DNA of 64,000 nucleotides. It comes from an uncultured Ardenticatenia bacterium (GTDB lineage: Bacteria > Chloroflexota > Anaerolineae > 4572-78 > NAK82). The stretch's first letter is position 1. Each line of letters starts with the position of its first letter. The notes below the pieces were generated by a model. That model was not told where the DNA came from. It saw only the letters and a list, made by a program, of their open reading frames with translations, and searched no databases. The stretch lies in NCBI GenBank assembly GCA_937127125.1, contig CAKZLO010000013.1:1-64000 (forward strand), written 5' to 3'. Made by a program: the position numbers and the translations under genes. Of the stretch, positions 9,318 through 18,084 are shown in pieces.

Positions 9318-9525
9318 AGCTACTTCTCTCACTGGGATGATAGGAGTGATGACAAGAACATGGGACCTCCCCGCTATGAGAAGGTCCCATGCCGCGCCGT
9401 GGCGTATTACCGATAAACCGGAGGTGACGCCACGGCGCTCAGCCTGCTACTAAAACATTGGTCCATTGGCATCACCTCCCTGTCCTAGGATGGCATCACC
9501 AGGACAAGAGGCGGGCACTCTTGTC
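9318..9525 (-). ncRNA. Structured 5' leader of the AIR synthase-like/truD operon
   Basis: From the predicted start near 9525 the RNA contains, in order: hairpin GACAAGAG/CTCTTGTC (arms 9518-9525 and 9503-9510); hairpin TGTCCT/AGGACA; a 19-codon ORF with a strong ribosome site; an 11-bp perfect hairpin (9427-9437 with 9395-9405) whose 5' arm lies in that ORF; and a 10-bp perfect hairpin (9382-9391 with 9359-9368). The ribosome site GGAGGTGATGCC (9468-9479) can also pair with 9420-9431 with one G-U, giving an alternative fold that hides it. It matches no riboswitch class that I recognise. The function is inferred only from the architecture. Confidence 0.55.
9407..9466 (-). CDS. Leader mini-ORF, 19 codons
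   Basis: ATG at 9466 after a near-ideal GGGAGGTGATGCC, stop TAA at 9407-9409. The peptide reads MDQCFSSRLSAVASPPVYR, with four Ser codons among 19. The stop codon falls in the loop of the 11-bp hairpin, so translating ribosomes would open that hairpin. This fits a regulatory leader peptide, but without an obvious run of a control amino acid. A precursor peptide is the alternative; no modification enzyme is nearby. Confidence 0.45.
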   Translation of the reverse strand: MDQCFSSRLSAVASPPVYR

Positions 9526-9531
9526 ACGCAT

Positions 9532-9560
9532 AGTATGGCATACAACCGCAGAAATGTCAA
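9532..9560 (-). promoter_or_regulatory. Sigma-70 promoter of the AIR synthase-like/truD operon
   Basis: Minus strand: perfect TTGACA (9555-9560), 17-bp spacer, CATACT (9532-9537). Transcription would start near 9525, exactly at the first leader hairpin. Confidence 0.7.
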
Positions 9561-9687
9561 CCGCAAAAATGCTACACCCAATCTCCAACATTCCCCTACG
9601 GCTGACGCCGCAGAGACTGGATCTCCCAGAATTTCCTCATAAGATATCATCGCCTAAAATCATAGTAACCTACTGTCTCTCACTACG

Positions 9688-10275
9688 CTACGCCCGAGGC
9701 TGGTCTCCTCTTAGAGCTCGGACAAGTGAACCGACGAAACGAAGCAGGCAATTGCTAGAAGATTTGGACGCTTCTGAGATGGATGAGGTTGTTGGAACAA
9801 CAGTTCCACCAAATGTCGGTCTCGCGGCTTCTGAGCGTAACCGTTCCAGCTCGGCCCGCAGATCCTCACACTCTAGGCGGAGACGCTGAACGACTGCTTC
9901 CAAGCCTGTCACCGAGTTCTGAAGTGCAGCGGACCGCATTTCGAGCACTTGGTTATCACGCATAAACGTAAAGGCACGAAATTTCATCACAGCTGCCACC
10001 GATTCCAGATCGGCCAGCCGTTCTGCTAGGCGATGCTGCTGCTCATCCTCGGCCTCTAGGAAATAGCGTCCCTGAGCATATCCTGATCCCAGTGTGAGCA
10101 GAATACGTAATCCCTCCTCGATTTCCCAACCATTACGTTGAATAACCTTCAGGATCTCCTCGTAGGTTTCCTTGAGAATCTTGATCTCTAATGTGACGAT
10201 CTGTGCCTCAGAGAAGAAATGCTGTTCAAAGTCGGCACTGCTCGGTACTTGTTCCTCGTCTTCCGATGCATTCAT
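9688..10275 (-). CDS. Hypothetical coiled-coil protein
   Basis: About 195 residues, not recognised. The N-terminal half is acidic and contains IVTLEIKILKETYEEILKVI and GLRILLTLGSGYAQGR. Residues about 90-155 are heptad-rich (RLAERLADLESVAAVMK, then LEAVVQRLRLECEDLRAELE) and predicted coiled coil; the tail is Ser/Arg-rich. There is no signal peptide or membrane segment. The ATG at 10275 is chosen over the upstream open frame to 10359, because an earlier start would overlap the preceding gene and AGGGAG lies upstream of this one. It is the last gene of the long minus-strand run, 14 bp after a DUF6062 gene, so it is probably coexpressed with it. Confidence 0.6.
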   Translation of the reverse strand: MNASEDEEQVPSSADFEQHFFSEAQIVTLEIKILKETYEEILKVIQRNGWEIEEGLRILLTLGSGYAQGRYFLEAEDEQQHRLAERLADLESVAAVMKFRAFTFMRDNQVLEMRSAALQNSVTGLEAVVQRLRLECEDLRAELERLRSEAARPTFGGTVVPTTSSISEASKSSSNCLLRFVGSLVRALRGDQPRA

Positions 10276-10289
10276 TACCGCTGTGCTCC

Positions 10290-11045
10290 CTATAAGTGTC
10301 CGGGCAATTTCTGCTGAGCAGGTGCCGCACCGATCAATGCCTCGATGACACGCAACCATGCATCCGCTTCCTCACCCCACGGCTCGTCATGAAAACGGTA
10401 GTCATTCTTGCGGATCACTTCTGCCAGATGGGAACTGAGTCGTTCCCATACTGTGCGCTGGGCGTGGAGAAGTGCATCCAACACGGGTTGCGTGCGTATG
10501 CGATGCACTGCTTGCCGAAAATGGGGCAGGCACAGGCCATCGGAGGATTTGTAGGCTTCCAGAAGCCCTTCTGCGATCGGCAACAAGTTATCCAGCAACA
10601 CGTCCAGGTACACCTCTTCCATAATGCGACATTGCACGCATACCGGACACATCTGCTGGCCCTGAGGCTCTAGCGTAGCAATGATCTCAGTTGCCGCGGG
10701 TGGAGACGATGGCGCAACCGTCGCGCGTAACCGTTCCAATGGACCACGCGGTTCCTGCACGGGTTGCATTGCCGCCCTATTGAGTGCCTGTAGCACATCT
10801 TGCAAGATATCATGGAACATGAGCGCGATACCCAAAGAAGCTCCCGGACGCACCAACGCCCAGGCATGTTGCCGACAAAAACCTCTCGCCTGACGCAGAT
10901 TTTCTCGTAGCTCAGGGTCGTTAACCCGCTCCCACAACAGGAAATCCAAATAGCGCTCGGCCACCTGCTCTTCGAGACGACATAGAGGGCAGCCCGGCAG
11001 AGCCATCGCGTCGCGCAGGTCGTAGAAGGCAATATGTTGACCCAT
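10290..11045 (-). CDS. DUF6062-like Cys/His-rich protein, paralogue 1
   Basis: About 251 residues. It has two similar halves, each with CPxC followed by GxCxxH: CPLCRL (about 19), GFCRQHAW (about 53), CPVCVQC (about 133) and DGLCLPH (about 170). This looks like two metal-binding modules and matches what I recall of DUF6062, a family mostly from Chloroflexota with no known function. The C-terminus carries RKNDYRFHDEPWGEE, shared with paralogue 2. The ATG at 11045, with AGGGGTG upstream, is chosen because the conserved region starts there; the longer frame would overlap the upstream gene. No signal peptide, so cytoplasmic. Confidence 0.78.
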   Translation of the reverse strand: MGQHIAFYDLRDAMALPGCPLCRLEEQVAERYLDFLLWERVNDPELRENLRQARGFCRQHAWALVRPGASLGIALMFHDILQDVLQALNRAAMQPVQEPRGPLERLRATVAPSSPPAATEIIATLEPQGQQMCPVCVQCRIMEEVYLDVLLDNLLPIAEGLLEAYKSSDGLCLPHFRQAVHRIRTQPVLDALLHAQRTVWERLSSHLAEVIRKNDYRFHDEPWGEEADAWLRVIEALIGAAPAQQKLPGHL

Positions 11046-11088
11046 CGCATACACCCCTGTTTGAGTCGATCCCATACAGACCACAAAG

Positions 11089-11823
11089 CTAACCCGCTTC
11101 CACCGTGCTGATGCGTGGCCCGGAGAGGATCGCAAGGGCTCGCAAGGAAGCTCCCGTCTCCTCACCACGCGGCTCGTTACGGAAGCGATAATCCTCCTTG
11201 CGGATGAGCTCAGCGAGCTGTTCTACCAAGCGTTGCCAGATCTCCCGCTGGACGCTCATCAAGGCATCAAAGACAGCGGCATCGGGCGTCTGTGCCAATG
11301 CCTGCTGCAGATGATGCAGACATAGACCCTCTGAGGCCTGGAAGGCAGCCAACAGGCCATCTTCACCAATTAGCTCTTTCACGAGTGTGCTGATCAGCAC
11401 TTGCTCAGTGGTCTCGGCATGGACACAGACGGGGCATGGCGCCTGGGGACGCAATTCCGCGAGCAGATCTGCATTGGCTGGCGCTGCGCGAGATGGGGCG
11501 AGTGCCCTACGAGCGCGCTGGCGCAAATTAGAAGGAGGTGGCTGGAACTTGGCCATCTCCAGCAGCTCCAGTATGTGCTGCATCACGTCGTGCACGATAA
11601 TTACCACGCCCAACGAACTACCAGTCTCGACCAACTGCCATGCGTGCTGCTGACAGAACCCGCGCGCTTGTCGAATCTCGTAACGCACCCCTGAATCATT
11701 GACACTCTCCCACAACAGGTTGTCAATGTGTCGCCGCACTGCGTCCACCTTCAGACGACACACCGGGCAACCAGGCAGCGCCATAGCGTCGCGCAGATCA
11801 TAAAAGCTCATCGTGCGCCCCAT
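11089..11823 (-). CDS. DUF6062-like Cys/His-rich protein, paralogue 2
   Basis: About 244 residues, closest to paralogue 1: both begin with a near-identical FYDLRDAMALPGCP segment. The same layout is seen: CPVCRL, GFCQQHAW, CPVCVHAE and GLCLHHL, then RKEDYRFRNEPRGEE. Start ATG at 11823 with GAGGAG about 8 nt upstream. It sits 44 bp upstream of paralogue 1 and 81 bp downstream of the UspA-CBS gene, all on one strand. The pair is a tandem duplication. The metal-binding interpretation is from the spacing of the Cys and His residues only. Confidence 0.78.
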   Translation of the reverse strand: MGRTMSFYDLRDAMALPGCPVCRLKVDAVRRHIDNLLWESVNDSGVRYEIRQARGFCQQHAWQLVETGSSLGVVIIVHDVMQHILELLEMAKFQPPPSNLRQRARRALAPSRAAPANADLLAELRPQAPCPVCVHAETTEQVLISTLVKELIGEDGLLAAFQASEGLCLHHLQQALAQTPDAAVFDALMSVQREIWQRLVEQLAELIRKEDYRFRNEPRGEETGASLRALAILSGPRISTVEAG

Positions 11824-11904
11824 AAAACTCACTCCTCATCTACTATCACCACAAGAGGTGTTTCGCTAAGTCTCGACATTCCTATGCCCTGTTGTGCAGC
11901 ATGC

Positions 11905-13239
11905 TCACAGCTTACTTTCAGCCAGCACGTTCAAGATGCTTTCGCGGCTTACCATTCCCATCAACCGTTTCTCCTCATCGGTCACCACTAGGCGCTTGAT
12001 GCGCCTCTGCACCATTAGCTGAATTACTTCAGCGAGCGGGGTGTCAGGCCGTACCGAGAAAACTTCTTTGTTCATGACGTCTCCAGCTGTCCCCTCCAGA
12101 CTCAGGGGATCAACTGGAGCATGCAACAGATGGGCAAGGATGTTCTGCGGCCCTGGACGCCTGTCGCGCAGACCAGCTTTGACCAGCTGAGTGTCCACGA
12201 TGATCCCCAGAACGCGCCTCCGTTCGTCAGTCACCACTACCCGTCGCAACGGCGTGGAGAGAATCTTGTTGACCACCTCATTCAAGGGGGTGTCAGGCAT
12301 AACAGTTGGGACGTCGCGGAACATAATGTCTCCTGCCATCCGCGCCGAGCTGCCGATGACAGTGGGCAACATCTCCGCTGTAACACCACTGGCTGCCACG
12401 AGGGCAAGGATATCCAACCGGCTGATGATGCCCACCAGCTCGCCCTGCCTGTTCACCACGGGCAGCCGCTTGATGTTCTTCTGAGACATCAACGCTGCTG
12501 CTTGCAGCACGGGCTCGTCTTCTACGATGGTGATGACCGGAGAGGTCATAATGTCCTTAGCAGTTCTGCCTTCTGCAGCAAGTTTTTGGATTTGGTGGGA
12601 AAGGATCTCCGGCGGCAATGTGCGTTGGAGACTAAGTCGCAGATCCATCCCTGCCCGCGCCAGTAGATCTCCTCCAGTGATGATGCCTACAATATGCCCT
12701 CCATCCACGACGGGTACAGCTTTAAGTTGCTTCTCGACCAACAGCTGAAGCACTTCATTTAAGGGCATACTAGGCGCAATGTGGGTTACTGTCCGTGTCA
12801 TCGCGTCTTTTACTTTGACTGCCGACAGGTTCACGCGAGCGACGAGGACGGAACAAGGAGCATTCTCGGTGATTTTGTCCGCAGTGCCTCCCAGCCCGTG
12901 TCCCGAGCCACCCCCCACCACGATCAAATTGACCCCGTTTTCCTCGGCATAACGGATGACTGCCTGAGCCGCATTTCCCATCCGTATAGCCGATTTCATC
13001 TCCAGGCTGGCTGCTTGGGCAATCTTCGTAGCGTTGGTATGGAGCTTTGTGAAGAATCTCTCGATCTCGCCCCGGGTTTCTTCCACCTCGCCTGCCGACG
13101 CCGCATAGGCAGGCAGCTTCTCGATCACCGAAATTGCGGTGAGCGAGGCACCAAACGCACGTGCCAGTGCTATAGCTTGTTTCAGGGCCTGTTCGGATCC
13201 AACTCCTCCGTCCAGAGCTACCAGGATATGCTTATACAC
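11905..13239 (-). CDS. Universal stress protein fused to four CBS domains
   Basis: 444 residues. A UspA domain (about 1-143) carries the ATP-binding pattern VVGGGSGHGLGGTADKITENAPCSVLVAR. Four CBS motifs follow, starting VKDAMTRTVTHI (about 146), AKDIMTSPVITI (about 227), AGDIMFRDVPTV (about 308) and AGDVMNKEVFSV (about 384). CBS pairs bind adenine nucleotides and usually regulate a partner enzyme or channel. The start is GTG at 13239 after GGAGG and overlaps the antiporter gene by 8 nt, so it is very likely translationally coupled to, and may regulate, that antiporter. UspA genes are among those reported downstream of fluoride riboswitches in other bacteria. Confidence 0.9.
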   Translation of the reverse strand: MYKHILVALDGGVGSEQALKQAIALARAFGASLTAISVIEKLPAYAASAGEVEETRGEIERFFTKLHTNATKIAQAASLEMKSAIRMGNAAQAVIRYAEENGVNLIVVGGGSGHGLGGTADKITENAPCSVLVARVNLSAVKVKDAMTRTVTHIAPSMPLNEVLQLLVEKQLKAVPVVDGGHIVGIITGGDLLARAGMDLRLSLQRTLPPEILSHQIQKLAAEGRTAKDIMTSPVITIVEDEPVLQAAALMSQKNIKRLPVVNRQGELVGIISRLDILALVAASGVTAEMLPTVIGSSARMAGDIMFRDVPTVMPDTPLNEVVNKILSTPLRRVVVTDERRRVLGIIVDTQLVKAGLRDRRPGPQNILAHLLHAPVDPLSLEGTAGDVMNKEVFSVRPDTPLAEVIQLMVQRRIKRLVVTDEEKRLMGMVSRESILNVLAESKL

Positions 13240-14365
13240 TCTCGACCTCCTTTTCCAGCTCTACCTTGGGAGAGAAAAAACGTTGCGCGAAGAAAGTGGG
13301 GACGACCGCTGTGGCGATAACCGTTGTCACTAACACCGAGAACTGAGCTTTATCCAATATACCCGCATTCAGACCGTACAGAGAGGATATGGTCCCAAAG
13401 GTCAGACCTGTGCTCATCAGCAAGGTGGTATACCAGGCATAGCGTTGGACATAGCGGATGGCCAAAGGATATACCCCAATGAATTTCGCCGCCAATTTCA
13501 AGCTCAAAAACAGTGCCAACCAACCCAAGTTGGCTGCCACTGCCGGAAGGGAAACGTTCATACCCGATTTGAGGAAAAAGAAAGGAGTCAGAAGAGCAAA
13601 GGCCACCACGCGCAGACGTCGCAGCTGGTTACGATGGGTGGCCAGGAACCGGGCCATAACGAGGCCGAAAATGAATGCTGGCAGCACAGCATGGCTCTGC
13701 CCTAACTCCGCTACCAGCATCATGATGAAGAGAGCCAGGAAGATCAACTTGATCTCAGGCTCCGTGACTCGGTCGCCATAACGTTGGAAGAAGTGCGGCG
13801 AGACTCGATACACTAGAATGATGACTGCTGCGGAGACCACTACAAAGACTGCCAACAATGGCCCGGGATGGATGAACAAGAGGGTCAGAGCCATCGCCGT
13901 GCCGAAGTCTGTCACAAACGTCGAGGCCATGATCAGCTTACCGATGCGTGTCTCAGTCAGACCTGTCTCGACAAGCACAGCATACACCACTGCCAGCGAA
14001 GTGGTGGAGAGGGCTACCCCGGCAATGGAGGCAGCCTGAGAGCTCCAGTGCAACACCCATGCAGCAAAAGCCATGCAAACTAGAAAGGGGACTAGGAAAG
14101 AGAATCCACCAATCAACACACTTTCCTTCCACTTCTCACGCAGCAAGTCAGCATCTACTTCTGTCCCGGCGAGAAAGGTTAGCACAATCCCGGCAAACCC
14201 GGCCAAGAAATCAATCCAAGGAGTCGTATGCAATCCTAAGAAGTTGCCAGCTATCACACCAGCAAGGATCTCCGTAATCGCTACCGACAACCCCAGCTCG
14301 GCTGATGTCATACTGGCGAATAGTATCAGTCCACCAGCTACTACGGCTATGACCAAATTATCCAT
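13232..14365 (-). CDS. Cation:proton antiporter, CPA2 family
   Basis: A 377-residue polytopic membrane protein with roughly 11-12 predicted segments. The N-terminus MDNLVIAVVAGGLILFASMTSAELGLS and FAGIVLTFLAGTEVD, with its acidic residues in helix 5, are typical of the CPA2 (KefB/NapA-like) Na+/H+ or K+/H+ exchangers. It has no C-terminal TrkA-N domain; regulation is probably supplied in trans by the overlapping UspA-CBS protein. ATG at 14365. It lies 36 bp after a DUF6062 gene on the same strand. Confidence 0.9.
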   Translation of the reverse strand: MDNLVIAVVAGGLILFASMTSAELGLSVAITEILAGVIAGNFLGLHTTPWIDFLAGFAGIVLTFLAGTEVDADLLREKWKESVLIGGFSFLVPFLVCMAFAAWVLHWSSQAASIAGVALSTTSLAVVYAVLVETGLTETRIGKLIMASTFVTDFGTAMALTLLFIHPGPLLAVFVVVSAAVIILVYRVSPHFFQRYGDRVTEPEIKLIFLALFIMMLVAELGQSHAVLPAFIFGLVMARFLATHRNQLRRLRVVAFALLTPFFFLKSGMNVSLPAVAANLGWLALFLSLKLAAKFIGVYPLAIRYVQRYAWYTTLLMSTGLTFGTISSLYGLNAGILDKAQFSVLVTTVIATAVVPTFFAQRFFSPKVELEKEVESV

Positions 14366-14401
14366 CTTGACTGCATGTACCTCCCGATGGGATTGGTTCT
14401 T

Positions 14402-15259
14402 TCATGACTGAGCTCCCCTCTCTTGAGATTGTAGCTGAACAGCAGAGTCATCAAACTCTATAGACTCGCCCACCATGAAGGCGACCAGCCGCTTCCCAAT
14501 AGCCTCTGGATCACCTATCAGCGTGCCGGATTGCGGACTCTGCCAAGTATCTAGACAGCACTCTCTGAAAGCATGTAGCAGTGTGCCGAGTTGCGCAGCA
14601 GCGTGATGTATCAGAAATTCAGCACTTGGCTGATCCGTAACATATAGCGCAAGTGCAAGCTGCAAGTGAGGCAGGCATAGGCCATCTGAAGCTGCATACC
14701 AGGATCGAAATTCACGATTTGCCATTTCCTGTGTCAGCCAGGTGAGCATAGTCGATTCCGACCGGTCAACAAGCGTACATGCCGGGCAAGTTGCAATCGG
14801 ACGCAGACGCCCGAGGATCCAACGGGCAGGTGTCGATGGCTGCGCACGCCCTGCCGCCCGCGCGACTGTGTGTATATGCTTTTCCGGCCGGCCAGCTGTA
14901 TCACTAAATATCGGTATACGTTGTGACCACAAGCTCAGCTTGCTCAACTTACTCTTCAACTGAGTATGATTAAGAAAGTCTGTCAACAGCGAGACTGTTC
15001 TGCTGAGTAGGTCTTCATATATCGTGCCTGTGCCGAGTCCGTCTTCCCATTGTTCCCATTCAATCGCCTGGCAAAGCCAAGCATGGCGAAAGCAGAGACC
15101 CATGCTTTGCACCAGCCTCAGCCGTGTCACCCCGTCATTCACACTCTCATACAAGAGGTGAAACAGATAACGCTGCTCAGTTTCCCGGCGCAGCCTACAC
15201 AGAGGACAACCGGGTTTTTCAAACGCCATTCTCAAATCCAGCGTGATGAGATCGACCAT
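14402..15259 (-). CDS. DUF6062-like Cys/His-rich protein, paralogue 3
   Basis: 285 residues with the family pattern CPLCRL, GLCFRHAW, CPACTLVDRSE and DGLCLPHL. The spacer between the two modules is longer than in paralogues 1 and 2, and the C-terminal YRF..EP motif is replaced by WQSPQSGTLIGDPEAIGKRL. The family-typical ending LVAFMVGE is shared with paralogue 4. ATG at 15259, with no clear Shine-Dalgarno. It lies 63 bp downstream of paralogue 4 and 36 bp upstream of the antiporter gene. Its function is unknown. Confidence 0.76.
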   Translation of the reverse strand: MVDLITLDLRMAFEKPGCPLCRLRRETEQRYLFHLLYESVNDGVTRLRLVQSMGLCFRHAWLCQAIEWEQWEDGLGTGTIYEDLLSRTVSLLTDFLNHTQLKSKLSKLSLWSQRIPIFSDTAGRPEKHIHTVARAAGRAQPSTPARWILGRLRPIATCPACTLVDRSESTMLTWLTQEMANREFRSWYAASDGLCLPHLQLALALYVTDQPSAEFLIHHAAAQLGTLLHAFRECCLDTWQSPQSGTLIGDPEAIGKRLVAFMVGESIEFDDSAVQLQSQERGAQS

Positions 15260-15322
15260 AGCGTCAGCTACACTCTATGCCCCAACCGATAGATGTAGTC
15301 CGCCCATGGAGTTTCTTATGGA

Positions 15323-16204
15323 TCACGATCCACTTTCCAAGCACGTTACTCGCTCTCGATAGTCCAACTGAGCTTGGAGGCGAACGCGTTGGGTATGTTC
15401 TGCCACATCGGATGGTGCCTCGCCCACCATGAATGCTATCGCGCGAATCCACGATGCCTGCTCCCACGCCAGCTTGGGTTCGTGATGGTATTGCCAGCTG
15501 TGCTTGCGCAGGAATTCATTCAGGTCGTGCGTCAGAATCTTCAGCTTGCAGAGTGTGCTCTCAACCAAGAAGCATGCATCCGCCTCACTGTGGACCGCTG
15601 TCAATGCACTGCGCAAATGGACCAAACACAGTCCGTCCGAAGCACCATAGGCGGCCCGGAATGCGGCATCACTGAGGCCACAAACCAGATTTTCTATAGC
15701 ATCTCTTTCGCCAGAGACTCCTGCCTCACAAGCTGGGCATCCAGACTGAGGCTTTAGCTGCGATAGTAGCACCTGCATAAATGGCAATGCGCGCCGGCGG
15801 GTGTTTTCTCGTTGTGTCACCCAGCACTTCAGACGACGCCATAAGCGTATTGGTAACAATGCTCCGCCGGGGGCAACTGATGCTCCGGCCGCTGGTACTT
15901 GAGCTAGATAAGCTCTCAGCACCTGCAAAACCCACTCGGTCAATTCCTCATACAACATGCCAGTTGCCATACCAGTGCGGTTCACCTGACGTTCAAGAGC
16001 CTGCAAAGTCCAGGCGTGAGTATGGCACAATCCTAGACTGCTACGCAGACGCCGACGGGAGGCATCATCGGAAAAGCGCTCGCCCAGCAGGCTTAGCACA
16101 TAGCTGTGCTCGACGTCCCGGCGCAGCCGACATAGCGGGCAGCCCGGTTGGTCAAATGCCAACAACAATTGCATTTTCACCTGATCCACAACCGTGGCCG
16201 ACAT
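15323..16204 (-). CDS. DUF6062-like Cys/His-rich protein, paralogue 4
   Basis: About 293 residues: CPLCRLRRDVEHSY, GLCHTHAW, CPACEAGVSGERD and DGLCLVHL, with a C-terminal WQYHHEP and FMVGE. The CPxC/GxCxxH spacing is kept in both halves. The ATG at 16204 is favoured over 16225 because GGAGGTGA lies 7 nt upstream. It starts 92 bp downstream of the fluoride-riboswitch-controlled MFS gene with no strong terminator seen between, so read-through from that promoter is possible. Confidence 0.76.
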   Translation of the reverse strand: MSATVVDQVKMQLLLAFDQPGCPLCRLRRDVEHSYVLSLLGERFSDDASRRRLRSSLGLCHTHAWTLQALERQVNRTGMATGMLYEELTEWVLQVLRAYLAQVPAAGASVAPGGALLPIRLWRRLKCWVTQRENTRRRALPFMQVLLSQLKPQSGCPACEAGVSGERDAIENLVCGLSDAAFRAAYGASDGLCLVHLRSALTAVHSEADACFLVESTLCKLKILTHDLNEFLRKHSWQYHHEPKLAWEQASWIRAIAFMVGEAPSDVAEHTQRVRLQAQLDYRERVTCLESGS

Positions 16205-16295
16205 GTCTCTGTCACCTCCAACCATGGGTGCCTAAGAGATGCCTCACATATCGCAGTTGACTCTTGCTATCCTCTGTTCGCCACACTTGATCTTG

Positions 16296-18038
16296 TCACC
16301 TCAATCGATACATCAGGGCGGCGCCGGCAACGAACAACCCTGTCGCATAGCCAAATCCAGCCGAGGGGCTGATGCTTTGCCACAGTGCTCCAACAATTAC
16401 ACTCGACAAGAAGTCTCCTACTCCGTTCACTGTGGCTAACACTCCGTAGCCTGTGCCACGCAGGTCATCGGGTAGCAAATCAGCTGCCAGTGCGCCCTCC
16501 AGAGCATCCTCAGCCGCCAAGTACACCCCTCCCAATGCGAACAACAAACCCAGATGCCATATTGACGGTGTCAAGAACAACCAGCCAATCCCCATAACAG
16601 CTGCAGCCAAATACCCTAACGCTAACAACAAGCGCTTGCCTAACCGATCGGCCAGTGCACCAATCGGATAGGACATCCCGGCGTATAGCACGTTGTGCCA
16701 AACATACAATGCCATTGCCAGCTGCCCGGCTTGTGTTGTACCTACCAAAGGTTCCAATACGGAGTTGGCACGCAGGATGAGCAAGCTATGAGCAAAATCG
16801 CCTGCACCGAAGACACCCACTGCTATCAAAAACAACCTGAAGCGTATCGGTAAAGATCGCACGGCTTTGAGCAGGCCGCCAGCATGACGTTTGTTGCGAG
16901 CATGTTCGCGAACCAGGAAGGCAAACGAACACGTAGCAAGCAGACCGGGTATCAACGTGAATGCAAAGATGTATTGGTAGCTGACTTTAGGATCAACGTG
17001 CCCGGCCAAAAGGCTCATCAGTACTAAACCAATTGCGGGACCTAAGATGGCACCCAGAGTATCACCCGCCCGGTGGAAACCAAAAGCTCGCCCACGAGCT
17101 GATGCTTCGACAGAATCCGCCAGTAGTGCATCTCGCACCGGTCCACGTGTACCACGCCCGAGCCAGCCCGCCGCTCGTACGGCCACGACATAGGGCCAAG
17201 CAGTTATCAGGGCAAACATGCCTGTGGTCACACCAGTTAGTGCATAACCAAACACAGCGATTGGCTTGCGCCGCGCCACTCGATCACTGAGCCATCCCGC
17301 CCACACCTTCGCGAGTGAGGACACTGCATCCGCTATGCCTTCTACGACACCCAATGCTACAGGCGGCGCACCAATGGACGCCAAGAACAAGGGTAAGATG
17401 GATGTTGCCATCTCGTGGCCGGCGTCGCTGAACAGGCTAGCCAACGCCATGCCGACAACATTGCGGTTCAACCAGGATGCTGAATGATCAGCAGTTGCTA
17501 CCGCTGACGATCTGTCGTCACCGCTAGAAGAGACCGAGTTAGCATCACAGCGCAGGGTCATCTGTGCCTCGGGGATTGTATCCCGAGCCACATCGCGCAT
17601 TGGCCCCTTCGTAGAGCGTGTGACCTCGGCCAGAGCCGCCATGGCCTGGTCATCCCCGATGCACTCCAGGGCTTTTGCCGCCTCTGCTCGCGCCATGAAC
17701 GAGGCATTTGCATCCCTCAGTAGTTCAATCAGACACGGTACTGCGTCACGGTTGCCGATCAGCCCCAGACTCTTAACCGCTACAGCAGTCAAATATGGAT
17801 CGTTCGCCTCACGTGCCGTCACCACCCGGATCAGTGCAGGCACTGCACGTCCCTGACGCATGCGCCCCAACATCCAGGCAGCTCGCAGGCGAGTCATCGG
17901 GTCGGGGTGTTGCAGCGCAGCAATGTACTTGTCTACTATATCCATCCCACTCTGCTCAACGTACGCGCCACAATGTGGGCATACTATCGCGTCATGGGGT
18001 ATAGTGTTCCAGCACGATGGACAGTAATGTGTAAGCAT
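16296..18038 (-). CDS. MFS transporter with N-terminal zinc ribbon and HEAT-like repeats
   Basis: About 580 residues in three parts. Residues 1-30 form a zinc ribbon (YCPSCWN, then VCPHCGAYV). Residues about 35-150 are HEAT/PBS-lyase-like repeats (DPMTRLRAAWMLGRM, PYLTAVAVKSLGLIG, SFMARAEAAKALECIG). Residues about 180-580 are an MFS domain of about 12 segments, including a motif-A-like loop DRVARRKPIAVFGYALTG. An ATG at 18038 with AGAAAGG upstream is preferred over a TTG at 18077, which lies in the riboswitch terminator tail. The gene directly follows a fluoride riboswitch, so its expression should rise with fluoride. Whether it exports fluoride or another ion or toxin is not known; fluoride exporters usually belong to Fluc or CLC-F. 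Confidence 0.85.
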   Translation of the reverse strand: MLTHYCPSCWNTIPHDAIVCPHCGAYVEQSGMDIVDKYIAALQHPDPMTRLRAAWMLGRMRQGRAVPALIRVVTAREANDPYLTAVAVKSLGLIGNRDAVPCLIELLRDANASFMARAEAAKALECIGDDQAMAALAEVTRSTKGPMRDVARDTIPEAQMTLRCDANSVSSSGDDRSSAVATADHSASWLNRNVVGMALASLFSDAGHEMATSILPLFLASIGAPPVALGVVEGIADAVSSLAKVWAGWLSDRVARRKPIAVFGYALTGVTTGMFALITAWPYVVAVRAAGWLGRGTRGPVRDALLADSVEASARGRAFGFHRAGDTLGAILGPAIGLVLMSLLAGHVDPKVSYQYIFAFTLIPGLLATCSFAFLVREHARNKRHAGGLLKAVRSLPIRFRLFLIAVGVFGAGDFAHSLLILRANSVLEPLVGTTQAGQLAMALYVWHNVLYAGMSYPIGALADRLGKRLLLALGYLAAAVMGIGWLFLTPSIWHLGLLFALGGVYLAAEDALEGALAADLLPDDLRGTGYGVLATVNGVGDFLSSVIVGALWQSISPSAGFGYATGLFVAGAALMYRLR

Positions 18039-18084
18039 CCAGAAGCGCCTTTCTGGTTTTGCCTCTTGCAAGTTCAATGAAAAA

